From positions 1-64,000 of the forward strand of contig MKVL01000031.1 in the NCBI GenBank assembly GCA_001899205.1: a stretch of 64,000 bases of DNA, read 5' to 3'. Position numbers and translations under genes: made by a program. Source of the DNA: Mesorhizobium sp. 65-26. GTDB taxonomy: Bacteria > Pseudomonadota > Alphaproteobacteria > Rhizobiales > Rhizobiaceae. Under the pieces are notes generated by a model that made no database searches, was not told where the DNA came from, and was given only the letters and a program-made list of their open reading frames with translations. This document shows positions 42,701-52,205 of this stretch, one piece after another (the stretch's first letter is position 1; each line of letters opens with the position of its first letter).

Positions 42701-43060
42701 AGCGGGCTTTTCGACTGGGTCGGCTCGCTGTTCGGCTTCGCCGACGGAACCGAGGGCGCTCCTCCCGGCTGGGCATGGGTCGGCGAGCGCGGCCCCGAGT
42801 TGCGCAAGCTGCGCGCCGGCGACGTCATCCGCAGCAATGCGCGGTCGATGCAAATGGCGGCGGACAACAACAATGGCGGCGGCATGCCGTCATTCGCGCC
42901 GGTTTTCAACATCGATGCGCGCGGCTCGACGATGAGCCGGGCCGATTTCGAGCAGATCGCCGACCGGCAGGCACGTGCCGCGCTCGCGGAGTACCAGTCG
43001 GGCCAGGTGCGTGGCGGTCTCGGCGGCGTGCAGCGCCAGTTCGCCTCCTACAAGGGCTGA
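39722..43060 (+). CDS. Tape measure protein with embedded M15-like peptidase
   Basis: A 1112-residue tape measure starting at TTG (TTGA overlap). Helical and coiled-coil regions dominate (about residues 20-200 and 470-640), with a hydrophobic stretch near residue 220. Residues about 800-915 form an M15/VanY-like domain: SGFRAGDPRFHGKGLATDV with H835 and D842, and MDQMHFD with H908. It would set tail length and cut peptidoglycan during DNA entry. Confidence 0.9.
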   Translation: MTVQLSTLRVAPELDPSKYVAGAQEKVAADKAMAASAREVGQAASEANVKISDNSGLSRLLRTYVDGYGTAAKFENGMRTLNKAVDQGRISAEQYDVAIAGMQKRLGVSSEAARLFAAGQGEAGRAAIVLAANSNSAEKAIAGHTEAARLGATQQAALFHSVRSVSEQLMLGIPVTQAAIGQMNHLSYAMSGEQGLIAAMKGLGPVALGIGGLLAAAVIGVGVYAMTSRGHVKSLDEVMKGHSETLRLLKQQYGDLAEASQRVGTVGGFAFTDASARSDKASIDALMRSQMSPLLDDLTGAGWTGAITGRTNGMAAIKSLQSLGGDQRQFGSAVTDLLQRMRDGKGDLDAFNTSVERTFDALAGSSRNPTALRATADAVKTLGAAAFEVGGKFAAFADPINKLKVAGPDGLATFNAEVEKIGKQQGLQKIADEAILAGREMVNLAEKASELEERIKRLNFLTDRPGLVDLRSLKEYVNQRAGQTLQLGQRHDAELQMIAARTNAEKLAAIEAQVRARSRQDGDKDGGLEARVNRAVETERARQDAERRNAQTERERGQARSIAAAREEISLIGATTGEAARLRYEYAEIAKLREEAARRGVNASQAEIDAIKRTADELGRLAEISARLNLRRDLQFERDQITRSPEDQQIASRLRGTGLGMDSDEAQYMRDTASIEQRRAAIKDFLTTFQTELTRNGGNIGKALGASIQQALMNSMNKQLEHLFDQLANWLVGGLSSTGSGAGGSLLGGILGGGALAAASGGLGAANDNYAAGAVTRAALGAPVGTLGTAMGMVGNYKSGVDARLTDILSTAAERFGGYKVDAFSGFRAGDPRFHGKGLATDVRLTDLASGKVLGNYQDPSTFRAYEQFAQTARQVQLEKYPELADQFRWGGYFGGPRGKYGAMDQMHFDLGGGKLGMAGGSWQGGLTAAQKAMFPGVDSLGLGAAKTSQALDKLAASSASTAKDLTDGLGKLGSSLTQASGLQGGSSGGGLLSGLFDWVGSLFGFADGTEGAPPGWAWVGERGPELRKLRAGDVIRSNARSMQMAADNNNGGGMPSFAPVFNIDARGSTMSRADFEQIADRQARAALAEYQSGQVRGGLGGVQRQFASYKG

Positions 43061-43063
43061 TCC

Positions 43064-43828
43064 GTGAGCAGGTACACCGGTCTGCCGACCCTCAATGTCG
43101 GCTTCATCAGGCCCGAGCAGATGGCGTTTTCCGTCGCGGGTGACGGCATCGATGGCGGTCGCAACGGCGAGGGCGACAGCCCGGCGATCGATTTCAGCGG
43201 AGGCGGCAAGCTCGTCGGGTCCTACGAAAACTGCTGGGTGCAGGCCCGCGAGGAGCATGAGTATACCAACTGGCTGGCCGCATATCTCGGCGGCTCGAAG
43301 CGGTGCATCAACGTACCGATCCTGTCGGACTGGATGGGGCCCTTTCCGGTCGACGGGCTCGGCATTCCCCAGATGTCCATCTCCGGCATTCCGCACAGCG
43401 ACGGGGCTTTGTTTTCCGATGGTTCCGGCTACAGCCAGGCGACGGTGTTCGGAACGCTCGACGTCGCCGCGGCGCAGAGCGCCGGCCGCATCACGCTGAA
43501 CGTCTTTGGCGCGGCTCGAAACCTTCGCTGGTCGGACTGGTTTTCCATCCTGCATCCGACCAGGGGATGGCGCGCCTATCGCTACTGGGAATGCAGCGAT
43601 CCGGTCGACGTCACCCGCACCGTCGCCGGTGTGGTCTACACCGGCAAGCAGTACGTCATCGCGCTCGACAGGCCCTTGCGTGAGGCGGTTGTCGCGGGCA
43701 GCCGCGTCGAGTTCGCGCGGCCGTTGTGCGCGATGCGCGTGCCGCAGGGCTTCGACGTCGAGTGGCGGGTGCGCGGTTGGTGGCAGTCGCGGCCAACCCT
43801 GAAATTCGTGGAAGCCGAGATCCGGTAG
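43064..43828 (+). CDS. Distal tail protein
   Basis: A 254-residue beta-rich protein (GTG start; SRYTGLPTLNVGFIRPEQMAF, WFSILHPTRGWRAYRYWE). Position after the tape measure fits a distal tail protein. Family not identified with certainty. Confidence 0.65.
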   Translation: MSRYTGLPTLNVGFIRPEQMAFSVAGDGIDGGRNGEGDSPAIDFSGGGKLVGSYENCWVQAREEHEYTNWLAAYLGGSKRCINVPILSDWMGPFPVDGLGIPQMSISGIPHSDGALFSDGSGYSQATVFGTLDVAAAQSAGRITLNVFGAARNLRWSDWFSILHPTRGWRAYRYWECSDPVDVTRTVAGVVYTGKQYVIALDRPLREAVVAGSRVEFARPLCAMRVPQGFDVEWRVRGWWQSRPTLKFVEAEIR

Positions 43829-44440
43829 ATGGCCTACACGCTGCAATACGTGCCGCCTGACATCATCGATGCCATGCGGGGCAGCCACACGCTGGGCATC
43901 TTCCTGCGCATTGACTGCGCCCCCGCGCTGCACGTCTGGATGGGCGTCAACGACATCCCGGCCGGCTTCGACAGCGTCGATGGCGACGGGACGGTCTATC
44001 TGGGCGGCGGCCGGTTGCTGAACGTGCCGACCCTCGAGGTGCTGATTAACGGCCAAGCCGACAGTGTCGAATTCGGCATCGCCGGCATCGACCCCGCCAC
44101 CGCGCAGCGCGTCATCGACCAGATGCCGGAGATCAGGGGCTGCGACGTGCATGTCGGGATCATGACGCTCGACGCCTACTACCAGCCCATGGGGCCGATC
44201 GTGGCGCTCTGGCTTGGTGTCGCCTCGCATATCACGGACGGGATTTCTCCCGTCACGGGCAACGCAACCAGGTCGATGACGCTGAGCATGGCCGTGCTCT
44301 CCGGTAACGGCACCAGGTCGCGGCCATCGCTGTCGATGTGGTCATCGAGCCACCAGAAGGCGCTCTATCCAACCGACCTGTTCTGCGATGGCACCGGGCG
44401 CCTAGCACGCGGCGTCGCGCCGGCGTGGCCGAATTACTGA
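43829..44440 (+). CDS. Tail tip assembly protein
   Basis: A 203-residue protein (YTLQYVPPDIIDAMRGSHT, LLNVPTLEVLINGQADSV). Starts on the base after the previous stop. Likely DUF2163-like tail hub component by position; weak family evidence. Confidence 0.6.
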   Translation: MAYTLQYVPPDIIDAMRGSHTLGIFLRIDCAPALHVWMGVNDIPAGFDSVDGDGTVYLGGGRLLNVPTLEVLINGQADSVEFGIAGIDPATAQRVIDQMPEIRGCDVHVGIMTLDAYYQPMGPIVALWLGVASHITDGISPVTGNATRSMTLSMAVLSGNGTRSRPSLSMWSSSHQKALYPTDLFCDGTGRLARGVAPAWPNY

Positions 44441-44447
44441 AGGCAGC

Positions 44448-44894
44448 ATGAACCTCGAAACCTTTATCCGTCTGCCGCGGCTGTGGCAGTGGGGCGGCAC
44501 GCCTGTGACGTTCGATGTCGACGGCGTGCCGACCCTCTTCCCGGGCGAGGATTGCACGACCTTCGCCGCCTCCTGGGTCAAGGCGGTGTGCGGCGTCGAT
44601 CCAGCCGCCGATCTGCGGGGAGCCTACGACACCGCCGAGGGCGCCAATGCCGTCGTTGCCAGCGCAGGCGGCATCGCCAGCCTCGTAGAGTCACGGATCG
44701 AGCCTCTGGGCTGGCGGCGCACCGAGATTGTTGGCGACGGCGCGATCGGCATCGTATCGGCAATCTCCGGCGCTGATCAGACGCTGAAAGAGATCCCCGC
44801 AATCCGGTTCGGCCCGCTCTGGGCGGTGATGGGGCCGCGCGGTGCCATGGCCAAGAAACTCGACTGGACAGGTGTGGCGTGGCGCCTCCCGTAA
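44448..44894 (+). CDS. DUF6950/NlpC-P60-like tail protein
   Basis: A 148-residue protein with the putative nucleophile cysteine in GEDCTTFAASWV (residue about 36) and a late WRRTE/GIVS region. Members of this group are tail-tip proteins with an NlpC/P60-like fold that may cleave peptidoglycan. Overlaps the next gene by 16 bases. Confidence 0.7.
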   Translation: MNLETFIRLPRLWQWGGTPVTFDVDGVPTLFPGEDCTTFAASWVKAVCGVDPAADLRGAYDTAEGANAVVASAGGIASLVESRIEPLGWRRTEIVGDGAIGIVSAISGADQTLKEIPAIRFGPLWAVMGPRGAMAKKLDWTGVAWRLP

Positions 44895-47191
44895 GCCCCC
44901 TCGACGATGCGCTGCGCGCCGCGTTTACGCCCGTGCGGCGCAGCTATGCATTCGCGCGCCCGTTCGAACTGGCGCGAACCGAAGACATCGTTGCCCAGCA
45001 GATCGCCCAGGCCAACGGACTGCGCGGACGCGTCCCCATGCATCGGGACCCGATTTTCACGCCGCTCTTCACGGCGCTGTTCTCGACCACCTTCCTGGGC
45101 GGGGCGGCATCGTGGACCCTGTTCGGTGGCGCGGTCACGCTTGCCAGCGTCGCCTCCGCCATTGCTGTCACGGCGCTGACCATCGGCATCCAGTACGCCC
45201 TGGCGCCCAAGCCGCCGAAACCGGAAGCCGGACGCGCGCCGCTTACTCAGGCGGTTCCCTATCGCATGTGGGCGGTGGGTGAATGCCGGCTCGCCGGCGC
45301 GATGATGCTGTGGGAGGCCGTCGACAACAAACTCTACTCGGTGCAGGCGTTGGTCGCTCACCCGATCGACTCCATCACGAGCTACTATCTCAACGATGAC
45401 CGGGTCACGCTCGATGGCGTCGGGGGCGTAAATCCCGTGCCCGGCGCCGATGGGCGGTACAGGTCGGGCGGCAACCAGGCCTTCAGCCTGGTGATCATCG
45501 GCACGCGGCTCGGTGCGATACCGGAAACGGCCTATGCCAATCTGGTTACGAAGCTCGGCTCCCAGGGCGTCTGGACGAACAACCATCGTGGCGACGGTCA
45601 GGCCTCGCTCTCCATGGTGTGCGAGTCCCCGAGCGCGCAGGACTTCTCGAGCCGGTTTCCCTACGGCAAGCCGCTCGCCAGCGTCGTCGCGAAATGGGCC
45701 AAGATGTGGGATTTCCGCGATCCTGCGCAAAGCCCGACCGATCCGGCGACATGGAAATGGTCGAACAATCCCGTCGTCATCCTGGCCTGGCATCTGTGCT
45801 TCAGCCCGTTCGGGGAGAAGCGCGACTATCGGCGCGCCATCCTGCCAGTGCTCGACATGTGGCAGGAAGAGGCAAACGTCTGCGACGAGCTGGTGGCGCT
45901 GGCGAGCGGCGGGACGGAAAAGCGCTACATCTGCTCCGGCTGGGACACGACGGAACATCCGCCGAAATCGGCCACCAATGCCATCCTTGCCACGATGGAC
46001 GCCTGGATGTGCACGCGCGGCGACGGCGCCACGCTGATCGTGGCCGGCAAGTATCGCGAGAAATATTGCGCTGTGCTGACCGATGCCGACGTGATCGGCT
46101 ACGCCAACCAGCGCGATGTACTGTTCGATGAAGAGGTCAACCGCTTCACACCGAAGTTCAACTATCCGGCGATTGACTATGCGAGCAGCGACACCGACTT
46201 CTTCGAGGACATTCCGGCCCAGATCAAGGCCGGGCGCCCGCTTCCCGACGAAGGCAATTACGATTGGTGCACCCAATGGCGCCAGGCGCGCCGCCTGGGT
46301 AAGCGCGACTGGATCAGGATCCGGCAGAAGGGGCGGGGCTCGATCTTCGCCAACCTGACCGGCCTCAACGCCGCCTACGCGCCATGGGTGCGGCTGCGGA
46401 CGCCGGTCATGATCCCGGCGCTCGACGGCAAGGTGATTTCGAACCGCAAGGCGACGCTCAACCTGCAGAAGGGCGGCCTGCAGATCGACTTCATCAGGAT
46501 GCCCGACAATCCGGGCGACATTGACATCTGGATCCCGGCAACCGACGAGGGCTCCGCCCCGCCGGTGCCGATCAAGCCGACGTCGGACGGTCTGCCGATG
46601 CCGGTCATCGACAGTATCGCTGTTATCTCCAACGCCGGCGCCGTCTATCTGCGCGTCTCGCTGATCGATCCGAACCGGCAGGATGTGACGCCGCTGATCC
46701 GCTACCGGGTCTCCGGCGGTGCCTGGATCGACCAGACCTTCAGCGATGTCGCGCCAACGGCCGGGCTGATCGTGCTGAACACCAATCCGGTCCCCGGCGA
46801 CAAGACGCTCGAGGTCCAGGCCGCCTACATCGGCTCGAACAACACGCGCGGGCCGACCTCGGCCAGTCAGTTCGTGACGTCGACCGTCGACAGCACGCCG
46901 CCGGTCGCGCTGCTCACCTACTCCGCCTCAGGCGCCGCCGGGCAGTTCGTCGTCAACTTCGGGACGGCAAACGATTCTCATCTGGCCACCGTCGCGGTCT
47001 ACCGCGTGCCGGCCGGCGGAACGCTCGACAGGGTGGCGCATCTGGCGACCCGCCCCGCGGTGTCGCCCGGCATTTCCTATGCCATTCCGGTGAGTTCGTC
47101 CGCCGGCAGCTTTGACATCTACGCGGAGCCTCAGAACCGCTCCGGCGTCGCCGGCCCGCTGGCGGGGCCGTCCACCGTCACCGTCACTTGA
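44879..47191 (+). CDS. Tail tip attachment protein J-like
   Basis: A 770-residue central tail protein. It has an N-terminal hydrophobic hairpin (residues 60-115), a J-like core (VPYRMWAVGECRLAGAMML, SITSYYLNDD) and C-terminal fibronectin-like beta domains (about 560-770). It would form the tail hub and bind the receptor or fibres. GTG start. Confidence 0.8.
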   Translation: MAPPVSPLDDALRAAFTPVRRSYAFARPFELARTEDIVAQQIAQANGLRGRVPMHRDPIFTPLFTALFSTTFLGGAASWTLFGGAVTLASVASAIAVTALTIGIQYALAPKPPKPEAGRAPLTQAVPYRMWAVGECRLAGAMMLWEAVDNKLYSVQALVAHPIDSITSYYLNDDRVTLDGVGGVNPVPGADGRYRSGGNQAFSLVIIGTRLGAIPETAYANLVTKLGSQGVWTNNHRGDGQASLSMVCESPSAQDFSSRFPYGKPLASVVAKWAKMWDFRDPAQSPTDPATWKWSNNPVVILAWHLCFSPFGEKRDYRRAILPVLDMWQEEANVCDELVALASGGTEKRYICSGWDTTEHPPKSATNAILATMDAWMCTRGDGATLIVAGKYREKYCAVLTDADVIGYANQRDVLFDEEVNRFTPKFNYPAIDYASSDTDFFEDIPAQIKAGRPLPDEGNYDWCTQWRQARRLGKRDWIRIRQKGRGSIFANLTGLNAAYAPWVRLRTPVMIPALDGKVISNRKATLNLQKGGLQIDFIRMPDNPGDIDIWIPATDEGSAPPVPIKPTSDGLPMPVIDSIAVISNAGAVYLRVSLIDPNRQDVTPLIRYRVSGGAWIDQTFSDVAPTAGLIVLNTNPVPGDKTLEVQAAYIGSNNTRGPTSASQFVTSTVDSTPPVALLTYSASGAAGQFVVNFGTANDSHLATVAVYRVPAGGTLDRVAHLATRPAVSPGISYAIPVSSSAGSFDIYAEPQNRSGVAGPLAGPSTVTVT

Positions 47192-47210
47192 TAGCCTTTG
47201 GAGCACCCGA

Positions 47211-49376
47211 ATGGGCGACATCACCAACACCGCGAACCAGCTTTACGCCGATGGCCCGAGCGGCTCGCCGACGCAGCCGGACAAGGCCCAGATCAGGGCA
47301 TTGTTCGGGCTCATCGACGACACCGGCGCTGCCGAAGCCGCCGCCCGCGCCGCAGCGGATGCCTCCCTCAAGTCGGACATCCTCAACAACGCCTCGCCGC
47401 CGTTGACCGAGGTGGCAGCCGGCCAGACCGTGATCCTGGCAGCGAACACCTATGCCAACGGCACGGCCGGCGTCGGCGCCACCATCACGGCGACGGCCAA
47501 CGGAGCCTTGGCCGGCAGCACCTTCGACGGCGCGACGCTCGCTGCCGGCAAGCGCCTGTTCGTCGGCCTGGAAGGTGCAAAGAACGGCATCTATGTGCTG
47601 ACGCAACTCGGCGATGCCACTCATCCCTGGATCCTGACCAGGGCGACGGACGCCGATACGGCCGACAAGCTCGGCCTGTGCAATTTCGCGGTGATCGGCG
47701 GCACCACGCTCTATGGACGCTCCTTCAAATGCCAGCAGAAGCCGGCCGACATCACGATCGGCACCACGGCGCTGACCTTTGCCATCATCAAGGATGACAG
47801 CGCTTTCTCGGGTGAAGTCCTCAACGCGAGAGGGACCTTTCCTTCGCTAGCTGAGCGACTGAACACATTCGTCTCGGCGACCTTTCTGGACAGCGCCGGC
47901 GAGTGGCTAGCCTTCGGGGGGGTGGTTGGGCTGGCTTTCGCCGACAAGAACGGAAAGCTCTACGGTGCTTACCGTGAGGATGATGGCATTCTTCGCTCCC
48001 GGTTCGCCTTAAAGAGTTCTACGGGAGGCGTCTCATTCGCGTACGACGCATCGACCGGTTACACCGATGTGTCGGTTTCTGCGGTCACATCGGACGATGT
48101 GGAGTTGATCGTATCCGGCAACCCGGCGCTTCTGTCGCTCGCCGATGCGGCGGGTCACGTGTGGGGCTACGGCCTTGGTGATGGATCCTTCTATTTTCAC
48201 CGCCTTCGGGTCGGTCGGATCGAGGGCCTGTCTGGCGGCGCGGCCGACGCGGCCGGTGCATACTTCACCACGGAGAACGTCGCCGGCAGCTATCAGATTG
48301 CCCGCTACGACAAGACGTCCGGCATTCGATCCGTCGTCACCAGTCTCGGCAACAACAGTGCGCCGCATGTTTCGTCCGATGGCGCCAAGGTCATCTATCT
48401 GAGCGACCGATCGACGCCGGCGAGCGAATGGTACCAGGCCGTTGCCGGCGGGCCGGAATACCCTCTGCTGTCCAGCAGCGCGCTTGTCGCTTGGGGCAAC
48501 TCGCTATCGACGTCCAGCTACTACATTTCCAAGATGGCGCGGACCGTGCTTTCGCAGGGCGTCGGAGGGCAGAACGATGACCAGATCGCCGCGCGCATGG
48601 ACGCCGTTCCACTGACCTGCGTCGTCGCCGGAAACCAGATCCCCGCCGGCGGAAGCGTCGCCGTCAGCGGATTTGCGCCCAACATCTGGTTTCATTGGAA
48701 CTTCACGGCCGGCGCTTTTCGCGCGAACATCATCGGAGCCGCCGGCGAGATCGTCGCAGGGACGCTCACCTATTCAAGCGGCACGCTCGCTTTCGTTCGG
48801 GACGCCGCCGGCGTTGCGGTCAACGTGCCGAACCCGGCCACCGTGCGGATCACCTCCGGCCGCGTCGAGGGCTCGATCGACGCGAGCACAGCTCCGGCTC
48901 TGTCCGACCTGCTCAATCGGACCTCGCTGCTCTATCCAGACTACAACTCCATCACCCAGGCGCTCGCGGCCGGCTATTCCCTGGCGAACATCTTCGCCCG
49001 CGAGCAGGCCGACATCGCCCGCAAGCAGCCGCTCATCAAGCGCTTTCTATTGTTGGGCGACTACAACGGTCAGGCACGTCTCACCGCAGCCATGTCGCCT
49101 GGCGTCGGCACAGCAGCGAATGACACGGCAGCCAAGCAGCTCCTGGATGCCACCCTTGCGCTCAATGCCATGCGCAAGGCGGCCTATCCGGCAAATTTCG
49201 TCGACCTGCATGCGGGGCTGGTCGCGCTTGGCCGAAGCTCGCAGTTTACCGTCGGCGGCACCGCGTACGACGTGATTGACTTGGCGACACTGCCTGACGG
49301 GACGCATCCCTCCACCCAAGGCTCGACCGACATCGCAGGAATCGTAACCCTCGGCCTCAACACATTGGGATTTTGA
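47211..49376 (+). CDS. Tail fibre with SGNH/GDSL-like hydrolase domain
   Basis: A 721-residue fibre. The N-terminal part is Ala-rich (tail attachment). Residues about 420-715 look SGNH-like: AWGNSLS with the candidate serine at about residue 431, GVGGQNDDQIAARM, LLLGDYNGQ, and LPDGTHPSTQG with D696 and H699. It may deacetylate surface polysaccharide during adsorption. Confidence 0.75.
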   Translation: MGDITNTANQLYADGPSGSPTQPDKAQIRALFGLIDDTGAAEAAARAAADASLKSDILNNASPPLTEVAAGQTVILAANTYANGTAGVGATITATANGALAGSTFDGATLAAGKRLFVGLEGAKNGIYVLTQLGDATHPWILTRATDADTADKLGLCNFAVIGGTTLYGRSFKCQQKPADITIGTTALTFAIIKDDSAFSGEVLNARGTFPSLAERLNTFVSATFLDSAGEWLAFGGVVGLAFADKNGKLYGAYREDDGILRSRFALKSSTGGVSFAYDASTGYTDVSVSAVTSDDVELIVSGNPALLSLADAAGHVWGYGLGDGSFYFHRLRVGRIEGLSGGAADAAGAYFTTENVAGSYQIARYDKTSGIRSVVTSLGNNSAPHVSSDGAKVIYLSDRSTPASEWYQAVAGGPEYPLLSSSALVAWGNSLSTSSYYISKMARTVLSQGVGGQNDDQIAARMDAVPLTCVVAGNQIPAGGSVAVSGFAPNIWFHWNFTAGAFRANIIGAAGEIVAGTLTYSSGTLAFVRDAAGVAVNVPNPATVRITSGRVEGSIDASTAPALSDLLNRTSLLYPDYNSITQALAAGYSLANIFAREQADIARKQPLIKRFLLLGDYNGQARLTAAMSPGVGTAANDTAAKQLLDATLALNAMRKAAYPANFVDLHAGLVALGRSSQFTVGGTAYDVIDLATLPDGTHPSTQGSTDIAGIVTLGLNTLGF

Positions 49377-49378
49377 TC

Positions 49379-49558
49379 ATGATTGCGAGAATCTGGTTCC
49401 CGGATCGGCAGATCCTCGAGGATCACGACGTCAACGGCGATGCCGCCACGAGCATCGATCATGTCGAGCGGCTGATAGTCGACGGCGTTACCTACGTCAT
49501 CAACAAATCCGACGATCCGGGTGCCGATTACATCGCCCGTCAGCTCGGCACGGCATAA
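49379..49558 (+). CDS. Small protein between tail fibres
   Basis: A 59-residue protein (MIARIWFPDRQILEDHDVNG...). ATG three bases after the fibre stop. Function unknown; possibly a fibre chaperone by position. Confidence 0.55.
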   Translation: MIARIWFPDRQILEDHDVNGDAATSIDHVERLIVDGVTYVINKSDDPGADYIARQLGTA

Positions 49559-49570
49559 GGAGAGACCATC

Positions 49571-50599
49571 TTGGCACGATCCGTAATTATCAAGTCGCCC
49601 TCCGCCATGGCGGCCGGCGTTAGCAATCCCGTGCTGTCGCGTGACGGTCTTCTCGATGCCGGCTCACTTTGGCTGGTCGATGCACTGCGGCTTGGATGTT
49701 GGGATCCTGGCGTCGCCGTTGTGGCCGGGGATGCCGTTGTAGGCAATCTTGTCAGCGGCGCACCTTCTGCGCTGGTCAAGAACGGCACGGCCGGCAACAG
49801 CGGCGCAGGAACGGCGGTGCTCACTGCTGGCGCGGTTTCGTCGATCACTGTATCTGCAGGCGGCAAACTCTACGCCACGGCGCCCAACGTCGCGCTAGTC
49901 GGGGGTGGAGGCACGGGTGCCACGGCAACCGCAGCAGTCTCAGGTGGCGCAATTACAGGCTTCACGGTCACGGCCGGCGGTTCGGGCTACACTAGCCCTC
50001 CGGATGTGGTCATAGGCGGCATTGCGTTTAACGCAGCCCGCAAAGGCTTCCTGCTCGGTTCATCTGCAGATCTCGGCCGCATCCAAATCGGGACCGGCAA
50101 CCAGTATTTTCAAAATAACCTGGCCGATGATTTTGTCCTCGCTACGATGGTCACCTACCCGGCAATTGACCCCGGCGGAAACGGCTGGTTGTTGAGCAAA
50201 CATGCCACGGCGGCCTATTCCGGTGTTGGGCCATGGCTCGCCTATCGGTATTCGACAAGCTACCTGTTCGGACGCATGGATGCTTATATCAGCGGAAGCC
50301 CGACAGGCGCGGCGCCGGCGGGTGCTCCGGCGGGCCTGATGCAAGTCGGCATCGCCAAGGTCGGGACCAACATGCTGTACTTCAAGAACGGCGTCCAGAT
50401 TGCGACTGAAGCGCTAAGATCGCCGGACCTGGCCGCCAACGCCACCCCCTTCAATTGGGGGTCGACGGCCAGCCAGCCGGCCTATCCCGGCTTGGTGCTG
50501 CATCGGACTTACGGTGCGGACCTGACGATCTCAGGTCGAACCGCCGCCGCCGTGATCGCCCAGGATTACGCGGAAAACATCGGTCGGTTTATCCCGTAG
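49571..50599 (+). CDS. Second tail fibre/receptor-binding protein
   Basis: A 342-residue protein starting at TTG with AAGGAGAGACC upstream. It has the Gly-rich fibre repeat [20 protein letters not shown] and [17 protein letters not shown], then a lectin/LamG-like C-terminal half ([18 protein letters not shown]). Probably a receptor-binding fibre. Confidence 0.7.
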   Translation: MARSVIIKSPSAMAAGVSNPVLSRDGLLDAGSLWLVDALRLGCWDPGVAVVAGDAVVGNLVSGAPSALVKNGTAGNSGAGTAVLTAGAVSSITVSAGGKLYATAPNVALVGGGGTGATATAAVSGGAITGFTVTAGGSGYTSPPDVVIGGIAFNAARKGFLLGSSADLGRIQIGTGNQYFQNNLADDFVLATMVTYPAIDPGGNGWLLSKHATAAYSGVGPWLAYRYSTSYLFGRMDAYISGSPTGAAPAGAPAGLMQVGIAKVGTNMLYFKNGVQIATEALRSPDLAANATPFNWGSTASQPAYPGLVLHRTYGADLTISGRTAAAVIAQDYAENIGRFIP

Positions 50600-50649
50600 C
50601 TGGCCAGCCGCGCTGGACTGGACGGCGAGTCCGTGGCACTTGAAGCGAT

Positions 50650-51225
50650 ATGCGCCCATTCTCAATTTTTCTAGCAATTCGCCGCCGTTTTGAGACCTGG
50701 ATTGCCACGCGGGCGGCGCGGGAAAACGCAATACTCGGCCCTCGGACGAAGTTCGGGCCGGGAGCGGAAATCTACAACATCCACGGAGAGCGCTCGCGGG
50801 TTAAGATCGGCGCGGATTGCTATCTTGGAGGCCATCTTCAGATATTCGCGCACGAGGGCCGGATAGAGATCGGCGACCTATTTGTCTTGGGAGATGGGTG
50901 CAAGGTCTGGTCATCAGACCCGGTCGGCATCAAGATCGGCCGGGGTGTTATCGTAGCCTCGGGCGCGATCATTCACGACACGAACTCTCACCCGATGGAT
51001 GCCGTCAAGCGGCTTGCTCAAACCGTGGCGATCATGAAGACGGGCCATCCTCGGATCGATCCGGGCATTCGGTCGGCCCCCGTGGTCATAGGCGATGATG
51101 TCTGGATTGGCACCGGCGCCGTGATTTTGAAGGGGGTGACCATCGGCGACAGATCCATTATCGCCGCCGGCGTGACTGTGCGAAACGATGTTCCCCCAGA
51201 TACGCTCCTGCGTACATCCAATTAG
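50650..51225 (+). CDS. Hexapeptide-repeat O-acyltransferase
   Basis: A 191-residue left-handed beta-helix acetyltransferase (hexapeptide repeats from residue 50; IVASGAIIHDTNSH with the catalytic histidine, IGDDVWIGTGAVILKGVTIG). It resembles maltose/sugar O-acetyltransferases. In the fibre region of a prophage it may acetylate host surface glycan, changing phage receptors. Confidence 0.82.
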   Translation: MRPFSIFLAIRRRFETWIATRAARENAILGPRTKFGPGAEIYNIHGERSRVKIGADCYLGGHLQIFAHEGRIEIGDLFVLGDGCKVWSSDPVGIKIGRGVIVASGAIIHDTNSHPMDAVKRLAQTVAIMKTGHPRIDPGIRSAPVVIGDDVWIGTGAVILKGVTIGDRSIIAAGVTVRNDVPPDTLLRTSN

Positions 51226-51458
51226 TGGCGTGTTGCCGCTTCGGAGTGTTCGTCGATCAGCGTGCCTGCGTCGTAAAGCTTTATATGGAGATGGGGCATC
51301 CGCTTTCGAATATTGTCGAACTCGGCCCTTATCTCTTCGCTGTCGTCTGAAGTCGCCATTGGCATCTCCATAGGAGGTTCCTCGCGAACGGCTGCGATGA
51401 CAAAACGCAGGGGCGGCCCTCTATAGAACTCGCCCTGCGGACTATGTTGGCGTGACAT
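51222..51458 (-). CDS. Small hypothetical cargo protein
   Basis: A 78-residue protein (MSRQHSPQGEFYRGPPLRF..., then IRAEFDNIRKRMPHLHIKL). GGAG lies 8 bases before the ATG, inside the end of the upstream methyltransferase gene. An internal ATG is an alternative start. Unknown function. Confidence 0.5.
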   Translation of the reverse strand: MSRQHSPQGEFYRGPPLRFVIAAVREEPPMEMPMATSDDSEEIRAEFDNIRKRMPHLHIKLYDAGTLIDEHSEAATRH

Positions 51459-52185
51459 CGACAAACTCCAGGTGCTTGACCCGCTCCCATTGGACGGCAG
51501 CGGTGGTGCCAGACCAGCGATTGCGCAGCGCATTCTCACGATATGCTTGGACCGGATCAAGGGCCGTAAAGTCGGCATCGTCCGGAGCGAAGAAGAGATT
51601 GCCGCCGGCCTCGGACACTGCCACGAGCTTATACCCGTGCTGTCGGCAGAGGTGCGCCATGGCTGTGATCGACCCGCCATGATACCAGCCGCTTGCGTGT
51701 TTTACGCCTCGGTCGAATGATGGGTCATACGGCACCGTCACCGGGTTGAGCCCAAACGTTGCATTGTACTCGACCGAAATAATAGCGGGCCGAGATCCGA
51801 TTAGCGCTTGCAAGAACCAATAGTCGTTGCCGTCAACGTCGATCGATAGAACGCCAAGCTTGGGGAAATGAGTTCCGAGCGATCCGATGTTGTCGAGGGT
51901 AATGAAGCTCTGCTTTGCCTCAAGCCTCTTTGGCAGCACAGCCTTCGCCAGTCGAACGGTCGTGCTGTCGCCGTCGACGAGCAGGCCGTTGAAGTCGGTG
52001 AGCCCGATGCAGTTGTATTCGGTAGGATGGAAACCGAATTCCACGAAGGTTTTTGGGCAGTTGACGGCTAGGCGCTCCAGGATCCGGCTTTCGTCTGATT
52101 GCGGTCGGCCGCCAAATCTTGCCTTGGCTAGATGGTAGTAGTAGCGAGCCGGGCTGGCGCGTAACCAGTCATGGATTTGGGACAT
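51442..52185 (-). CDS. FkbM-like methyltransferase
   Basis: A 247-residue protein: FVEFGFHPTEYNCIGL (AdoMet loop region), LLVDGDSTTV, VLSIDVDGNDYWFLQAL, consistent with FkbM-type O-methyltransferases acting on sugars. ATG at 52185 has GAGGGGTT upstream. It is antisense to the late genes, so it can be expressed in the lysogen; a role in surface glycan change is inferred. Confidence 0.75.
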   Translation of the reverse strand: MSQIHDWLRASPARYYYHLAKARFGGRPQSDESRILERLAVNCPKTFVEFGFHPTEYNCIGLTDFNGLLVDGDSTTVRLAKAVLPKRLEAKQSFITLDNIGSLGTHFPKLGVLSIDVDGNDYWFLQALIGSRPAIISVEYNATFGLNPVTVPYDPSFDRGVKHASGWYHGGSITAMAHLCRQHGYKLVAVSEAGGNLFFAPDDADFTALDPVQAYRENALRNRWSGTTAAVQWERVKHLEFVDVTPT

Positions 52186-52205
52186 CAACCAACCCCTCTC
52201 AAGTG

